From Bradyrhizobium sp. AS23.2 (GTDB lineage: Bacteria > Pseudomonadota > Alphaproteobacteria > Rhizobiales > Xanthobacteraceae), in assembly GCF_001908185.1 (NCBI RefSeq), contig NZ_LGHM01000178.1, positions 1 through 63,762 of the forward strand: a DNA stretch of 63,762 bases, given 5' to 3'. Below the pieces are notes generated by a model. The model worked only from the letters and a program-made list of their open reading frames with translations, did no database searches and had not been told where the DNA came from. Below are positions 20,592 to 31,732 of the stretch, in pieces. Both the position numbers and the translations under genes were made by a program. Within the stretch, counting starts at the first letter, position 1. Each line of letters starts with the position of its first letter.

Positions 20592-20694
20592 TGTCATGCC
20601 CCGCGAAGGCGGGGCATCCAGTAGGCCGCAGCTTCTCGGCTCTAGCCGCGCCGTCTCTGGAATACTGGATCGCCCGATCAAGTCGGGCGATGAC
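20592..20694. repeat. palindromic intergenic repeat (GTCATGCCCCGCGAAGGCGGGGC family)
   Basis: GTCATGCCCCGCGAAGGCGG at the left, CAGTA / TACTGG inner boxes, and CGCCCGATCAAGTCGGGCGA ending in TGACA. A related element is at 34273-34373. Confidence 0.75.
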
Positions 20695-20778
20695 AGTTGT
20701 ATGTGGAGAGACAGCGAGCGTCCCTCGGCGTGGATGGCCGGGGCAGGCCGGGCCATAACGGCGGAAAGAGCGCGAGCC

Positions 20779-23148
20779 TTACGCCGTTCCCTTCGCCTCC
20801 TGGATCGCCCGCCAGACGCGCTCCGGTGTCAGCGGCATGTCGATGTGCTTGATGCTATAGTCTGACAGCGCATCGAGCACCGCGTTCACCACCGTCGACA
20901 GGCTGCCGGCGCAGCCGGCTTCGCCGCAGCCCTTGCTGCCGAGCGGATTGGTCGTGGCCGGCACCGGATGATCGCCGACCGTCATGAACGGGACGTCCTC
21001 GGCGCGCGGCAATGCGTAATCCATCAGCGAACCCGTGATCGGCTGGCCGCTCTCGTCGTAGCGGATCTGCTCCATCAGCGCTTGTCCAATGCCCTGGACG
21101 ACGCCGCCATGAAGCTGGCCCGCGACCAGCATCGGGTTGATCACCGTGCCGAAATCGTTCACCGCGCTGTAGCGCACGATCTGCACCACGCCGGTATCGG
21201 GATCGATCTCGACTTCGGCGACGTGGCAGCCATTCGGAAAGGCCGACGGCACCGGATCGCTGGTATGGTCGACGTCGAGGCTGTCAGGGACGCCCTCCGG
21301 CATCTTGCCGTCATGCACGCGCTTGGCCAGCTCCATGATGTCGATGCTGCGGTCGGTGCCGGCGATGGTGAAGCTGCCGTCGGCGAATTCGATGTCTGCT
21401 TCGGACGCTTCCAGCATATGCGCCGCGGCGCGCTTGCCCTTCTCGATGACGAGTTTTGACGCCTGCACAATCGCCATGCCGCTCGCGGTGATCGAGCGCG
21501 AACCGCCGGTGCCGCTGCCGGTGTGGACGATGTCGCTGTCGCCTTGCACGAGCTTCACGCTGTCGAAGGGCACGCCAAGCTGCGCGCACAGTACCTGTGC
21601 GAACGGCGTGGCATGGCCCTGGCCGTAGTCGAGCGTACCGGTGATGAGCTGCACGCTGCCATCGGGATCGAACACGATCTTGCCGAGCTCGACGCTCGGC
21701 GGCGCGGTGACTTCGAGATAGGAGCCGACCGCGATGCCGCGCAGCTTGCCGACCTTCTTGCTTTCCTTCTTGCGCTTGGCGAAATTCTCATGGTCGGAGA
21801 CTTCGAGCGCCTTGTTGAACACCGCCTGGAAGTCGCCGCTGTCATAGGTGACGCCGGAGGAGGCCGGGAAGGGCATCTGGTTCGGCTTGATGAAGTTGCG
21901 CTTGCGTATGGTCAGACGGTTGATGCCCATCTCGTCGGCGGCGCGGTCGATCAGCCGCTCCATGTAGTAGTTCGCCTCGGGCCGGCCGGCGCCGCGATAG
22001 GCGCCCATCAGCGTGGTGTTGGTCAACACCGTCTTGATGTCGACGGCCATCAGCGGCGTGCGATAGACGCTGGAGAAGTTCTTGCCGGTGTTGAGCGAGA
22101 GCGGCCCCGGCGCGACGCCGGTGATGTAGGCGCCGAGATTGCCGTAGCCGGAAAGCTTCGCCGCGAGGAAATGTCCCTCTGCGTCGAGCGCCAGCTCGGC
22201 ATGGATCTTCTGCGCGCGGCCGTGGCTGTCGGAGAGGAAGCTGGTCGAGCGCTCGTCCAGCCATTTCACCGGGCGGCCCAGCGCCTTGGCCGCGTACAGG
22301 ATGCACATGTACTCGGGATAGTTGACGCTCTTCATGCCGAAGGAGCCGCCGACATTGGCGGTAAGGACGCGCACCTTCTCGTTCGGCACCTTCAGATTCT
22401 TGGCGAGGTTGGCGCGGTTGCCCGCGACGCCCTGCGTCGGCACCTGGAGGGTGTAGCGCTCGCTTGTCTTGTCGTAGGAGGCAAGGCCGGCGCGCGGCTC
22501 CATCGAGACCACGGCGACGCGGGTGTTCTCGATGTCGACCTTGGTGACATGGGCAGCGCTGGCAAAGGCCGCGTTCACCTTCTCCATGTCGCCGTAATGG
22601 TAGTCGAGCGCGACGTTGTTCGGGATGTGGTCGTAGAGAAGCGGGGCGCCGGACTTGGCGGCTTCCTCGGGGTCCGTCACCGACGGCAGCGGGTCGATGT
22701 CGAGCTCGACGGCCTCGGCCGCATCGCGCGCCTGCGCCAAGGTCTCGGCCACCACGAAGGCGACGGGATCGCCCACGAAGCGGACCTTGTCGGTCGCCAG
22801 CGGCTGGCGGTTGGTCTGGAGCAGGGGCGAGCCGTCGCGGCTCTTCAGCGGCAGACCGCAGGTGAAGGGGCCATAGCCGGCGGCATCGATGTCGGTGCCG
22901 GTCCACACCCCCAGCACGCCCGGCATCGCCTTGGCGGCCTCGGTGCCGATGCCGCGGATGACGCCATGGGCGTGGGTCGAGCGAACGATCACGGCGTAGG
23001 CCTGGCCGGACAGGTTGAAATCGTCGGTATAGCGGCCCTTGCCGCGCACCAGCGTGTCGTCCTCCTTGCGGCGGACCGGTTGCCCGACGCCGTATTTTTG
23101 CAGTGCGATAGCGTTTTCGAGCGTGGACGATTTGGTGTGTTCTTGCAT
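20779..23148 (-). CDS. CoxL-like molybdenum hydroxylase large subunit (form II type), without partner subunits
   Basis: 789 residues from the ATG at 23148. It belongs to the xanthine dehydrogenase/CO dehydrogenase large-subunit family, which binds Mo-molybdopterin cytosine dinucleotide. The N-terminal a/b hammerhead domain (RGKGRYTDDFNLSGQAYAVI) is followed by Mo-binding segments NVGGSFGMK, AYRGAGRPEANYYMERLID and the C-terminal catalytic Glu in GSKGCGEAGCAGSL. AYRGAGR marks the form II group, not the AYRCSFR of true CO dehydrogenase, so oxidation of CO is unlikely. The iron-sulphur and FAD subunit genes normally next to it are absent here. An in-frame ATG at 23172 is an alternative start. 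Confidence 0.9.
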   Translation of the reverse strand: MQEHTKSSTLENAIALQKYGVGQPVRRKEDDTLVRGKGRYTDDFNLSGQAYAVIVRSTHAHGVIRGIGTEAAKAMPGVLGVWTGTDIDAAGYGPFTCGLPLKSRDGSPLLQTNRQPLATDKVRFVGDPVAFVVAETLAQARDAAEAVELDIDPLPSVTDPEEAAKSGAPLLYDHIPNNVALDYHYGDMEKVNAAFASAAHVTKVDIENTRVAVVSMEPRAGLASYDKTSERYTLQVPTQGVAGNRANLAKNLKVPNEKVRVLTANVGGSFGMKSVNYPEYMCILYAAKALGRPVKWLDERSTSFLSDSHGRAQKIHAELALDAEGHFLAAKLSGYGNLGAYITGVAPGPLSLNTGKNFSSVYRTPLMAVDIKTVLTNTTLMGAYRGAGRPEANYYMERLIDRAADEMGINRLTIRKRNFIKPNQMPFPASSGVTYDSGDFQAVFNKALEVSDHENFAKRKKESKKVGKLRGIAVGSYLEVTAPPSVELGKIVFDPDGSVQLITGTLDYGQGHATPFAQVLCAQLGVPFDSVKLVQGDSDIVHTGSGTGGSRSITASGMAIVQASKLVIEKGKRAAAHMLEASEADIEFADGSFTIAGTDRSIDIMELAKRVHDGKMPEGVPDSLDVDHTSDPVPSAFPNGCHVAEVEIDPDTGVVQIVRYSAVNDFGTVINPMLVAGQLHGGVVQGIGQALMEQIRYDESGQPITGSLMDYALPRAEDVPFMTVGDHPVPATTNPLGSKGCGEAGCAGSLSTVVNAVLDALSDYSIKHIDMPLTPERVWRAIQEAKGTA

Positions 23149-23357
23149 GGAAATGACCTGAAAAGCCGGCATTTGCGCATTTTCGCGGCAGCGGAGGACC
23201 GGGCCCTGTTCAGATAACCCACCACCCCGTTCACGACAACGCACGAATGGGCATGGTCCCATGTGATGCCTTGTTGCGCAGGCCCGCCGCGCTGCTAATG
23301 TTTCAGGCGAAAAAGCAATTCCTGACCGGCCCGACCGGCCGCGGAAAGACAGTTTGT

Positions 23358-24437
23358 ATGAATGACCACACGCGGCTCCGCGACGGCCATGCGCCGCACG
23401 GTGAGCTGAATGGGTCGATGGCGGCGGTGGCGTTGGCCTCCGAACCGGCCGTCGGCGCGCAAGCGCCGGGAACCGGCGTCTATGCGGCGCTCGACCTCGG
23501 CACCAACAATTGCAGGCTCCTGATCGCCTGTCCGACCAGCGATGGCTTTCGCGTGGTCGATTCCTTCTCGCGCATCATCCGGCTCGGCGAGGGCGTCTCG
23601 GCAACCGGGTGCATCAGCGAAGCCGCGATCGAACGCGCCATCGCGGCTCTCAGCATCTGCCGCGACAAGATCAATTTGCGCAAGGCCAAGCGGTTGCGGC
23701 TGATCGCGACCGAAGCCTGCCGCGCGGCCTCGAATGCGGAAGGTTTCCGCAGCCGCGTCGCGGCCGAGACCGGCATCGAGCTCGAGGTGATCGACCGCGA
23801 GACCGAGGCCTCGCTCGCCGTGCTCGGCTGTTCACCGCTGGTCGACCCGAGGGGGCGCGGCGCGATCCTGTTCGACATCGGCGGCGGCTCGACCGAGCTG
23901 GTGCGGATCGAACGCGATGCGACAGGGCAAGATCCGGAGCCGCGCATAAAAGCCTGGATGTCGATCCCGTACGGTGTGGTCACGCTCGCCGAGCAGTTCG
24001 GCGGCCGCGACGTGACGCCGGACATCTACGCGGCGATGGAGCAGGAGGTCGCCAGCCACGTCGCGCCGTTCGCCGAACAGCACGGCCGCGATCTCACGGA
24101 CATGCATCTGCTCGGCACCTCCGGCACGGTGACGACGCTCGCCGGCATCCATCTCAATCTCGTGCGCTACGATCGCCGCCGCATCGACAGCATCTGGATG
24201 AACGATGCCGACATCACCGCGACCATCAACAGACTGCTCGGCATGAGCTACCAAGAGCGCGCCGGCAACAATTGCATCAGCGTCGAGCGTGCCGATCTCG
24301 TGCTGGCCGGCTGCGCCATCCTCGATGCAATCCGCCGTGCTTTCCCGCTGCCGCGCCTGCGCGTCGCCGACCGGGGCTTGCGCGAAGGCATGCTGGTCGA
24401 GATGATGCGCGAAGACGGCGCGCTCAGGAGCTGGTGA
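23358..24437 (+). CDS. Ppx/GppA family phosphatase
   Basis: 359 residues from the ATG at 23358, preceded by GGAAAG. The ASKHA-fold motifs are clear: phosphate-1 AALDLGTNNCRLLIA, then GEGVSATGCISEAAIERAI, EASLAVLGCSPLVD, phosphate-2 ILFDIGGGSTELV, and GTSGTVTTLAGI. The family includes exopolyphosphatase and pppGpp 5'-phosphohydrolase; the short form without the C-terminal HD-like domain, as here, is common in alphaproteobacteria. It is followed after one base by rlmE, and the pairing links polyphosphate/(p)ppGpp turnover with ribosome modification. Confidence 0.92.
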   Translation: MNDHTRLRDGHAPHGELNGSMAAVALASEPAVGAQAPGTGVYAALDLGTNNCRLLIACPTSDGFRVVDSFSRIIRLGEGVSATGCISEAAIERAIAALSICRDKINLRKAKRLRLIATEACRAASNAEGFRSRVAAETGIELEVIDRETEASLAVLGCSPLVDPRGRGAILFDIGGGSTELVRIERDATGQDPEPRIKAWMSIPYGVVTLAEQFGGRDVTPDIYAAMEQEVASHVAPFAEQHGRDLTDMHLLGTSGTVTTLAGIHLNLVRYDRRRIDSIWMNDADITATINRLLGMSYQERAGNNCISVERADLVLAGCAILDAIRRAFPLPRLRVADRGLREGMLVEMMREDGALRSW

Positions 24438-24438
24438 G

Positions 24439-25125
24439 ATGACCAAGGACAACACCGGCCGCTTGCACGTCCAGGTCAAGACCGGCGGCAAGCGCAAATT
24501 GTCGTCAAAGCTCTGGCTGGAGCGCCAGCTCAACGATCCCTATGTCGCGAAAGCCAAGGCGGCGGGCTATCGTTCGCGCGCGGCGTTCAAGCTTCTGGAG
24601 ATCGACGACAAGTTCCGGCTGCTGAAACCAGGCATGGCCGTGGTCGACCTCGGCGCGGCACCCGGCGGCTGGAGCCAGATCGCCGCCAAGCGCGTCGGCT
24701 CCACGGAAGGCAAGGGCAAAGTTGTCGCAATCGACCTGTTGGAAATGCCTGACATCCCCGGCGTCGATTTCGCGCAGCTCGATTTCATGGACAACGATGC
24801 GCCGGACAAGCTAACAGCGATGCTGGGCGGCGGCGCCGACGTCGTGATGTCCGACATGGCCGCCAACACCACCGGCCACCGCAAGACCGACCAGCTCCGC
24901 ATCGTCGGCCTGGTCGAAACCGCGGCCGCGTTTGCGTGCGATGTGCTCAAGCCCGGCGGCACGTTCCTGGCAAAAACGTTCCAGAGCGGCGCCGACGCCG
25001 AGCTGCTCGCCCAGCTCAAGCGCGATTTTGCAACGGTGCGTCACGTCAAGCCCGCCGCGAGCCGGCAGGATTCCTCCGAGCGCTACGTGCTGGCGACGGG
25101 CTTTCGGGGCGGGGCGAAAACATAG
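24439..25125 (+). CDS. rlmE: 23S rRNA (uridine-2'-O-)methyltransferase RlmE/FtsJ
   Basis: 228 residues. RlmE methylates the 2'-OH of U2552 in the 23S A-loop using SAM. The SAM motif is VVDLGAAPGGWSQIAAKR (residues about 69-86), and the catalytic K-D-K set appears as YRSRAAFKLLEID, VMSDMAANTTGHRKTDQLR and PGGTFLAKTFQ. The Lys-rich N terminus (KTGGKRKLSSKLWLERQLND) is typical of alphaproteobacterial forms. The start codon follows the stop of the Ppx/GppA gene with one base between, so the two are translationally coupled. Confidence 0.94.
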   Translation: MTKDNTGRLHVQVKTGGKRKLSSKLWLERQLNDPYVAKAKAAGYRSRAAFKLLEIDDKFRLLKPGMAVVDLGAAPGGWSQIAAKRVGSTEGKGKVVAIDLLEMPDIPGVDFAQLDFMDNDAPDKLTAMLGGGADVVMSDMAANTTGHRKTDQLRIVGLVETAAAFACDVLKPGGTFLAKTFQSGADAELLAQLKRDFATVRHVKPAASRQDSSERYVLATGFRGGAKT

Positions 25126-25137
25126 CCACAAATTCCG

Positions 25138-25263
25138 TCATTCCGGGGCGCCTCGAAGAGGCGAGCCCGGAATCCATTTCTCCCAGCGTTCCCTGCGGCA
25201 CAATGGATTCTCAGATGCGCAATTGCGCATCATAGCTCGATGCTGCGCATCGCCCCGGAATCA
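25138..25263. repeat. palindromic intergenic repeat (TCATTCCGGGGCG family)
   Basis: TCATTCCGGGGCGCCTCGAA ... GAGCCCGGAATCCAT ... ATCGCCCCGGAATCAC. Located between convergent genes. Confidence 0.88.
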
Positions 25264-25271
25264 CGGAAGGT

Positions 25272-26762
25272 TCACCCCAGCCGCTGATCCCGCACGTCCT
25301 GCGTATCTTCCGTCGCCGTCTTGACGGCGGCGGTCGCCGCGCTCTTCGCTGCACCCTTGCGGCTCGCGATTTCCGTCGCCTTCCGGCCGGATATTTCGTG
25401 GCCGGCATCGGCAGGCATCTGCCAGAAGAACCAGCTCGAGGCCGCCGAGGTCAGCGCGACCACGACGAAGGCGGGGGCAAACACGGTGGCGTTGAGCTCG
25501 CTGACATGGCTCAGCCACATCGTCGTCTCAACGGAAGCGGCGCCGACGGCGACGCCAGCCGAGACCGCAAGCTGCTGGTTGACGCTGACGAGCGTGGTGG
25601 CGCGGCTCATCTGTGCGGTCTCGACGTCGGCATAGGCCACCGTGTTGATCGCGGTGAACTCGAGCGAACGGAAGAAGCCGCCGACCACAAGGATGACCAT
25701 GATGATGAGCAGCGGCGTCGACACCGTGAACAGCGCGCAGACGCCGAGGAAGAAGGCGCTGATGATCGCGTTCACCGTCATCAGGTTGCGGAAGCCGAAG
25801 GCGCGGATGATGCGCGCCGCCAACGTCTTCATGCCCATGGCGCCGAGCGAGGAGGCGAAGGTCACCAGGCCCGAATGGAACGGCGTCAGCCCGAAGCCGA
25901 TCTGCATCAGGAGCGGGAGCAGGAAGGGCAGCGCGCCGATGCCGAGCCGGAACATGAAGCCGCCCAAAACGGCCGCGCGCAGCGTCGGCAGGTTCAGCAG
26001 CGCGAAATCCAGCACCGGCGATCCTGTCCGCCGGGCGTGCAGGACATACAGCGTCATCGAGATCGCCCCGCCGACGACGAGCGCCGCGACCGTGCTCCAT
26101 GGCAGGAGGTTGAGCCCGGCGACGGAGAGACCGAACGCGATGCCGGCGAGACCGACGCCCGCGAGCACCATGCCGTAGAGATCGAACGGCTCCTGCGTCT
26201 CGCTCTTGATGGGATCGATGAAGCGCAGCGCCATGAAGATGCCGAGCAGCCCGATCGGGATGTTGATCAGGAAGATCCAGTGCCACGACGCGTAGGTCGT
26301 GATGAAGCCGCCGAGTGGCGGCCCGATCACGGGGCCAATGAGGGCAGGGATCGTCACCCAGGCCATCGCATTGACCAGCGCGCTCTTGTCGACCGAGCGC
26401 AAGAGCACGAGACGCCCGACCGGCGTCATCATCGCCCCGCCCATGCCCTGGAGGATGCGCGCGAACACGAAGTCGGTCACCGAGGTCGAAAGCGCGCAGC
26501 CGACCGAGCCCACCATGAACACGCCGACCGCGATCGCGAACACCATGCGGGCGCCGAAGCGGTCCGCGGTCCAGCCGCTCGCCGGGATGAACACCGCGAG
26601 CGAGAGCAGATAGGAGGTGATCGCGAGCTTCAGCGTCAGCGGGCTGGTGCCGATGTCGGCCGCGATCGCCGGGAGCGAGGTGGCGATCACCGTCGAGTCC
26701 ATGTTCTCCATGAAGAGAGCCGTGGCCACGATCAGCGGAATGATGCGTTGCTTGTCGACCAT
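25272..26762 (-). CDS. DHA2 family (EmrB/QacA-like) MFS drug exporter
   Basis: 496 residues from the ATG at 26762 (MVDKQRIIPLIVATALF), with about 14 hydrophobic segments, the DHA2 topology. Family motifs: FMENMDSTVIATSLPAIAAD in TM1, motif A WTADRFGARMVFAIAV in loop 2-3, RILQGMGGAMMTPVGRLVL in TM4, and the antiporter motif C region PALIGPVIGPPLGGFI in TM5. It should export a hydrophobic or cationic compound at the inner membrane by proton antiport; the substrate is unknown. No membrane-fusion (EmrA) gene is adjacent. Confidence 0.9.
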   Translation of the reverse strand: MVDKQRIIPLIVATALFMENMDSTVIATSLPAIAADIGTSPLTLKLAITSYLLSLAVFIPASGWTADRFGARMVFAIAVGVFMVGSVGCALSTSVTDFVFARILQGMGGAMMTPVGRLVLLRSVDKSALVNAMAWVTIPALIGPVIGPPLGGFITTYASWHWIFLINIPIGLLGIFMALRFIDPIKSETQEPFDLYGMVLAGVGLAGIAFGLSVAGLNLLPWSTVAALVVGGAISMTLYVLHARRTGSPVLDFALLNLPTLRAAVLGGFMFRLGIGALPFLLPLLMQIGFGLTPFHSGLVTFASSLGAMGMKTLAARIIRAFGFRNLMTVNAIISAFFLGVCALFTVSTPLLIIMVILVVGGFFRSLEFTAINTVAYADVETAQMSRATTLVSVNQQLAVSAGVAVGAASVETTMWLSHVSELNATVFAPAFVVVALTSAASSWFFWQMPADAGHEISGRKATEIASRKGAAKSAATAAVKTATEDTQDVRDQRLG

Positions 26763-26989
26763 GACAGATTGGTAATGGAAATCAGAAGCGAGGGCGAATT
26801 GCGGCTTATCATCGCCGCCGAGCCGGGACCATCGCGGATCAACGCATAGCACCTAAATCCTGCGTAACAACGGTGTGACCCCCAAGGTGATCCCAGAGCG
26901 GTTGCGCTCGCTGCTGGAGACCCCGCGGTGATCTGCCTGCTTGCCGCGCTGCCGCGAGGCTGAGGGGGGCAGGGCCTCTGGCTCGTTCG

Positions 26990-27094
26990 TCATTCCGGGG
27001 CGCGCCACTCGGCGCGAGCCCGGAATCCATTGGGCGGCAGAGACCGCTGCGGGATGGATTCCGGGCTCGCGACTACGTCGCGCCCCGGAATGAC
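26990..27094. repeat. palindromic intergenic repeat (TCATTCCGGGGCG family)
   Basis: TCATTCCGGGGCGCGCCACT ... GGATTCCGGGCTCGCG ... GCCCCGGAATGAC. It lies in the 545-bp gap between the divergent MFS and guaB genes. The rest of that gap should hold both promoters, but I see no confident -35/-10 pair. Confidence 0.88.
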
Positions 27095-27307
27095 GGTGCG
27101 CATGGGCTATCCACGCTGAATTTACTTAAAAATGCCTGTGCATGGCTGGCCAGCGGTCCGAATTGCTTTGATTCGTCATCCGGCCGTGCTATCGACCCGC
27201 GTCAACCCCACCGATGGGCTCCGATTCTCCGGCGATGCCGCAAGGTACGCCGAGGGCGGCGCTCATCCATAGCTATTTGCGGCAGGGCCGCAGGAAGGAG
27301 TTGGCAT

Positions 27308-28876
<1,569 letters not shown>

Positions 28877-29061
28877 CCACATGCGACCAAGCAGAAAGAT
28901 GGGCCCCGGCTCTGCAGCGCACCGCTGAAGGAGCGCTGCGCTGCGTCCGGGGCACGAGAGTGGCGCTGCCATCACGACAGCGCACTCCGCCGCTTTTGTA
29001 TTGACGCGCTTCGCTCCCTCCGCTTCCGTTCGCGGCGAAAGACAATCCGGAGGAAGCCATC

Positions 29062-30084
29062 ATGTCCCAAGGCAAACGCATCGTTCTCGCCGCACGTCCC
29101 GTCGGCGAGCCCAAGCCGTCCGATTTCCGCATTGAGGAATTCGCAGTCCCGACGCCTGCGGCGGGTGAAGTCCTGCTGCGCACGATCTGGCTTTCGCTCG
29201 ATCCCTATATGCGCGGGCGCATGAGCGAGGGTCCGTCCTACGCCGCACCGGTACCGATCGGCGGCGTGATGGAAGGCGAGGCGGTCAGCGAGGTCGCAGC
29301 CTCCAACAATCCGGACTTCGCCAAGGGCGACATCGTGCGCATCCGTTCGGGCTGGCAGACGCACGCCATCTCCAACGGCAAGGGCCTGATCAAGGTCGAT
29401 CCGAAGCTCGGGCCGATCTCGACGTCGATCGGCGTGCTCGGCATGCCCGGCATGACCGCCTATACGGGCCTGCTCGACATCGGCAAGCCGCAGGCCGGCG
29501 AGACCGTCGTCGTCGCCGGAGCCTCCGGTGCCGTTGGCTCGGCCGTCGGCCAGATCGCGAAGATCAAGGGGGCACGAGCAGTCGGCATCGCCGGCGGCAA
29601 GGACAAGTGCGACTACGTGGTGAAAGAGCTCGGCTTCGACGAGTGTCTCGATCATCGCGAAACCGATCTCGCGGCAAAGCTGAAGTTCGCCTGTCCGAAG
29701 GGCATCGACGTCTATTTCGAGAATGTCGGCGGCGCCGTGTTCGAGGCGGTCTTCCCGCTGCTCAATCCATTCGCGCGCGTTCCGGTTTGCGGCCTGATCG
29801 CCCACTACAACGACACCGAGGCCAAGCCGCCGAAATGGGCGGCGTCCATGATGCGGGCGACGCTGACCAAGCGGCTGACCTTCCGCGGCTTCATCGTCTC
29901 CGACTTTGCCTCCCGTCATGGCGACTTCCTGCGCGACATGTCGGCCTGGGTCCGCGACGGCAAGGTGAAATACAAGGAGTTCGTCACCGAGGGCCTGGAA
30001 AGCGCGCCCGGCGCGTTCATGGGGCTCCTGAAGGGCGCCAATTTCGGCAAGCAGCTGGTGCGGGTGGGGCCGGACAAGGCCTAG
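29062..30084 (+). CDS. zinc-independent NADP-dependent alkene reductase (CurA/LTB4DH-like)
   Basis: 340 residues of the medium-chain dehydrogenase/reductase superfamily without zinc ligands. Family signature: WLSLDPYMRGRMSEGPSYAA near residue 43, the cofactor motif VVAGASGAVGSAVGQIAKIK, then DVYFENVGGAVFEAVFPLLN and RVPVCGLIAHYNDTEA. Relatives reduce the C=C bond of curcumin, 2-alkenals or prostaglandin-like enones with NADPH, a detoxification role. An RBS GGAGG lies 6 bp before the ATG. It appears monocistronic. Confidence 0.9.
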   Translation: MSQGKRIVLAARPVGEPKPSDFRIEEFAVPTPAAGEVLLRTIWLSLDPYMRGRMSEGPSYAAPVPIGGVMEGEAVSEVAASNNPDFAKGDIVRIRSGWQTHAISNGKGLIKVDPKLGPISTSIGVLGMPGMTAYTGLLDIGKPQAGETVVVAGASGAVGSAVGQIAKIKGARAVGIAGGKDKCDYVVKELGFDECLDHRETDLAAKLKFACPKGIDVYFENVGGAVFEAVFPLLNPFARVPVCGLIAHYNDTEAKPPKWAASMMRATLTKRLTFRGFIVSDFASRHGDFLRDMSAWVRDGKVKYKEFVTEGLESAPGAFMGLLKGANFGKQLVRVGPDKA

Positions 30085-30245
30085 AGCTGGGGCTCTAGTT
30101 GCATCGCCGCCACAGTCCCGGCGTCGATGGTTAAGAAAGCGTCACCGATCGGCCACACCTGCTCGTAAAACCCGCAGGTGTGACCGTCGGTTCATTGACG
30201 TCTGGGCGAAGGCATTGAATCATCGCGCATATTTTAGGTGTTGCG

Positions 30246-30545
30246 ATGTTAGAGATTGGTATTTTCTGCGTAATTCTTCTGGCCGCCGGGTATTGGGCGG
30301 CGATGTACGTCATGGGCCGCCACGACGACGTGATCCACGGCAAGTTCGTCCATAGCGAAGACGACGGGGAATTTGCACCGTCAGCAATGCCGACGCCTCC
30401 GCCGCCATTTCCGAAACGTCCGGTCATAGCTGCCCAGGTCGCCAGTGATCCGCTTGCCAATGACACGGTGGCCAGACCGGTGACCAGCGAGGCGCTGCAG
30501 TCCTTGCTCGCCGCGATCCAGCAGGATCTGAAAAGCGTCGCCTGA
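30246..30545 (+). CDS. small single-pass membrane protein of unknown function
   Basis: 99 residues. The N-terminal hydrophobic helix MLEIGIFCVILLAAGYWAAM would anchor it in the inner membrane. It is followed by a charged, Pro-rich stretch (SAMPTPPPPFPKRP) and a short amphipathic C-terminal helix (EALQSLLAAIQQDLKSV). Codon use is native. I do not recognise the family. It is separated from its neighbours by an intergenic region and a repeat. Confidence 0.6.
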   Translation: MLEIGIFCVILLAAGYWAAMYVMGRHDDVIHGKFVHSEDDGEFAPSAMPTPPPPFPKRPVIAAQVASDPLANDTVARPVTSEALQSLLAAIQQDLKSVA

Positions 30546-30553
30546 GCAGCTCC

Positions 30554-30660
30554 GTTAGAGCGTTTTCGAGCGAAGTGGATACCGGTTCGCGTAAAGAAAA
30601 CGCGGCAAAACGAGAATCTAGAGCCCGTTCCGATTCCATCGGAACGGAAATGGCTCTAGT
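30554..30660. repeat. palindromic repeat with TAGAGC/GCTCTA ends (GAGCGTTTTCGAGCGAAG family)
   Basis: TTAGAGCGTTTTCGAGCGAA ... GTAAAGAAAACGC ... TAGAGCC, then GTTCCGATTCCATCGGAAC and GGCTCTAG. The other copy is at 46793-46898. The terminal CTA (30656-30658) is the stop codon of the minus-strand phosphodiesterase gene. Confidence 0.9.
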
Positions 30661-31498
30661 GCCCGCCGCCCATCTGGGCGAGAAGCTCCTCGATATCGAC
30701 ATCGACCTGGCCCGCTGCGCGGACGTGGCGAACCTCAAAGCTGTCGGGCCGGAAGCGATATTCGACGAGGCCGACTTCCTTGGTCCCGATCCGGTCCTGG
30801 CGTGCGTCGTTGATCTTGAAGCCGGCCGACGGCGCCCAGACGTGCCTTGTGTGACGATAGGTGAAATCGCGCCGTTGATGCACGTGCCCGCTGGCGATGA
30901 GGCGCAGATCGACTGAAGCAAACATCTCGATCAGCCGAGCCCGTGCCGGCTGCGGCACGTAGCGGATCGAGGTCTCCAGCGTCTCGGGGGCGTCGGGCAG
31001 GTTGAGAAACACCGGCTTGTGCAGGAACAGTGCGACCGGCCGGCCGTTCGTGCGCGAAATCTCCTGGGACAGCCAGTCGAACTGCTCGGCCTCGAAGGCG
31101 AGCCCTGAATTCATCACCAGCGAGTTGAGGCCGATGAAGCGCCAGCCCGCGGCCTCGAACGACCAATGATCTTCGCCGACGATGTCGCAGAATTGCTGGC
31201 GGTGCGTTTCCGCAACCGGCGGCTTGGGCGGCGGCCCGATCGCGGTCGGATTGTCGCCGATGTCGTGATTGCCCGGCAGGTAGCGGCAGGCGACGGGCAG
31301 GGCGTCATGCAGGCGCCTGGCGAATGCGACGTCGTCGCGGCTGGTCGGCCCGTCGAACGAGACGTCGCCGGTGTTGACGACGAGATCGGGCCTGCCGGCG
31401 TCGATATGCTCGCTGATGCGGTGGAAATTCGCGATCAGGCCGGGGAAACGCTGGCCAAGATGGGTGTCGGAAATCTGCGTCAGGCGAAATTCGGACAT
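30656..31498 (-). CDS. calcineurin-like metallophosphoesterase (CpdA-like)
   Basis: 280 residues. The five metal-binding motifs of the class III cyclic-nucleotide phosphodiesterase family are visible in order: ISDTHLG (residues about 9-15), NTGDVSFDGP, LPGNHDIGDNPT, the His in LFLHKPVF, and SGHVHQRRD. It probably hydrolyses cAMP or another phosphodiester/monoester with Fe/Mn. CpdA identity is likely but not certain. The stop codon lies inside the palindromic repeat at 30554-30660, so the last residues (AQMGGGH) abut the element. Confidence 0.88.
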   Translation of the reverse strand: MSEFRLTQISDTHLGQRFPGLIANFHRISEHIDAGRPDLVVNTGDVSFDGPTSRDDVAFARRLHDALPVACRYLPGNHDIGDNPTAIGPPPKPPVAETHRQQFCDIVGEDHWSFEAAGWRFIGLNSLVMNSGLAFEAEQFDWLSQEISRTNGRPVALFLHKPVFLNLPDAPETLETSIRYVPQPARARLIEMFASVDLRLIASGHVHQRRDFTYRHTRHVWAPSAGFKINDARQDRIGTKEVGLVEYRFRPDSFEVRHVRAAGQVDVDIEELLAQMGGGH

Positions 31499-31732
31499 GT
31501 GCTGATCATAGCCCGGCCAGGCGTCGGAACAATGACATCACAACACGCGGTAGCGAATCGTGTCTGGCTCGCCTTGCGACCCGAAAGGGGGCGGAAAATC
31601 GCTTTAACTGTCGGCAGTTGGTCGCTCCATTTGGAACGCCGGTTGAACTGGCTGATTGTCAGGGGCAACGGTGACGGCTAATGGACGCTTGCTGTGGGCG
31701 CTCGCTCGCCAATCCTGATCTGAAAGATTCAA

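Noticed and set aside
20779..23148. Aerobic CO dehydrogenase
   Set aside because: The active-site loop reads AYRGAGR, not AYRCSFR, and the other two subunits are missing.
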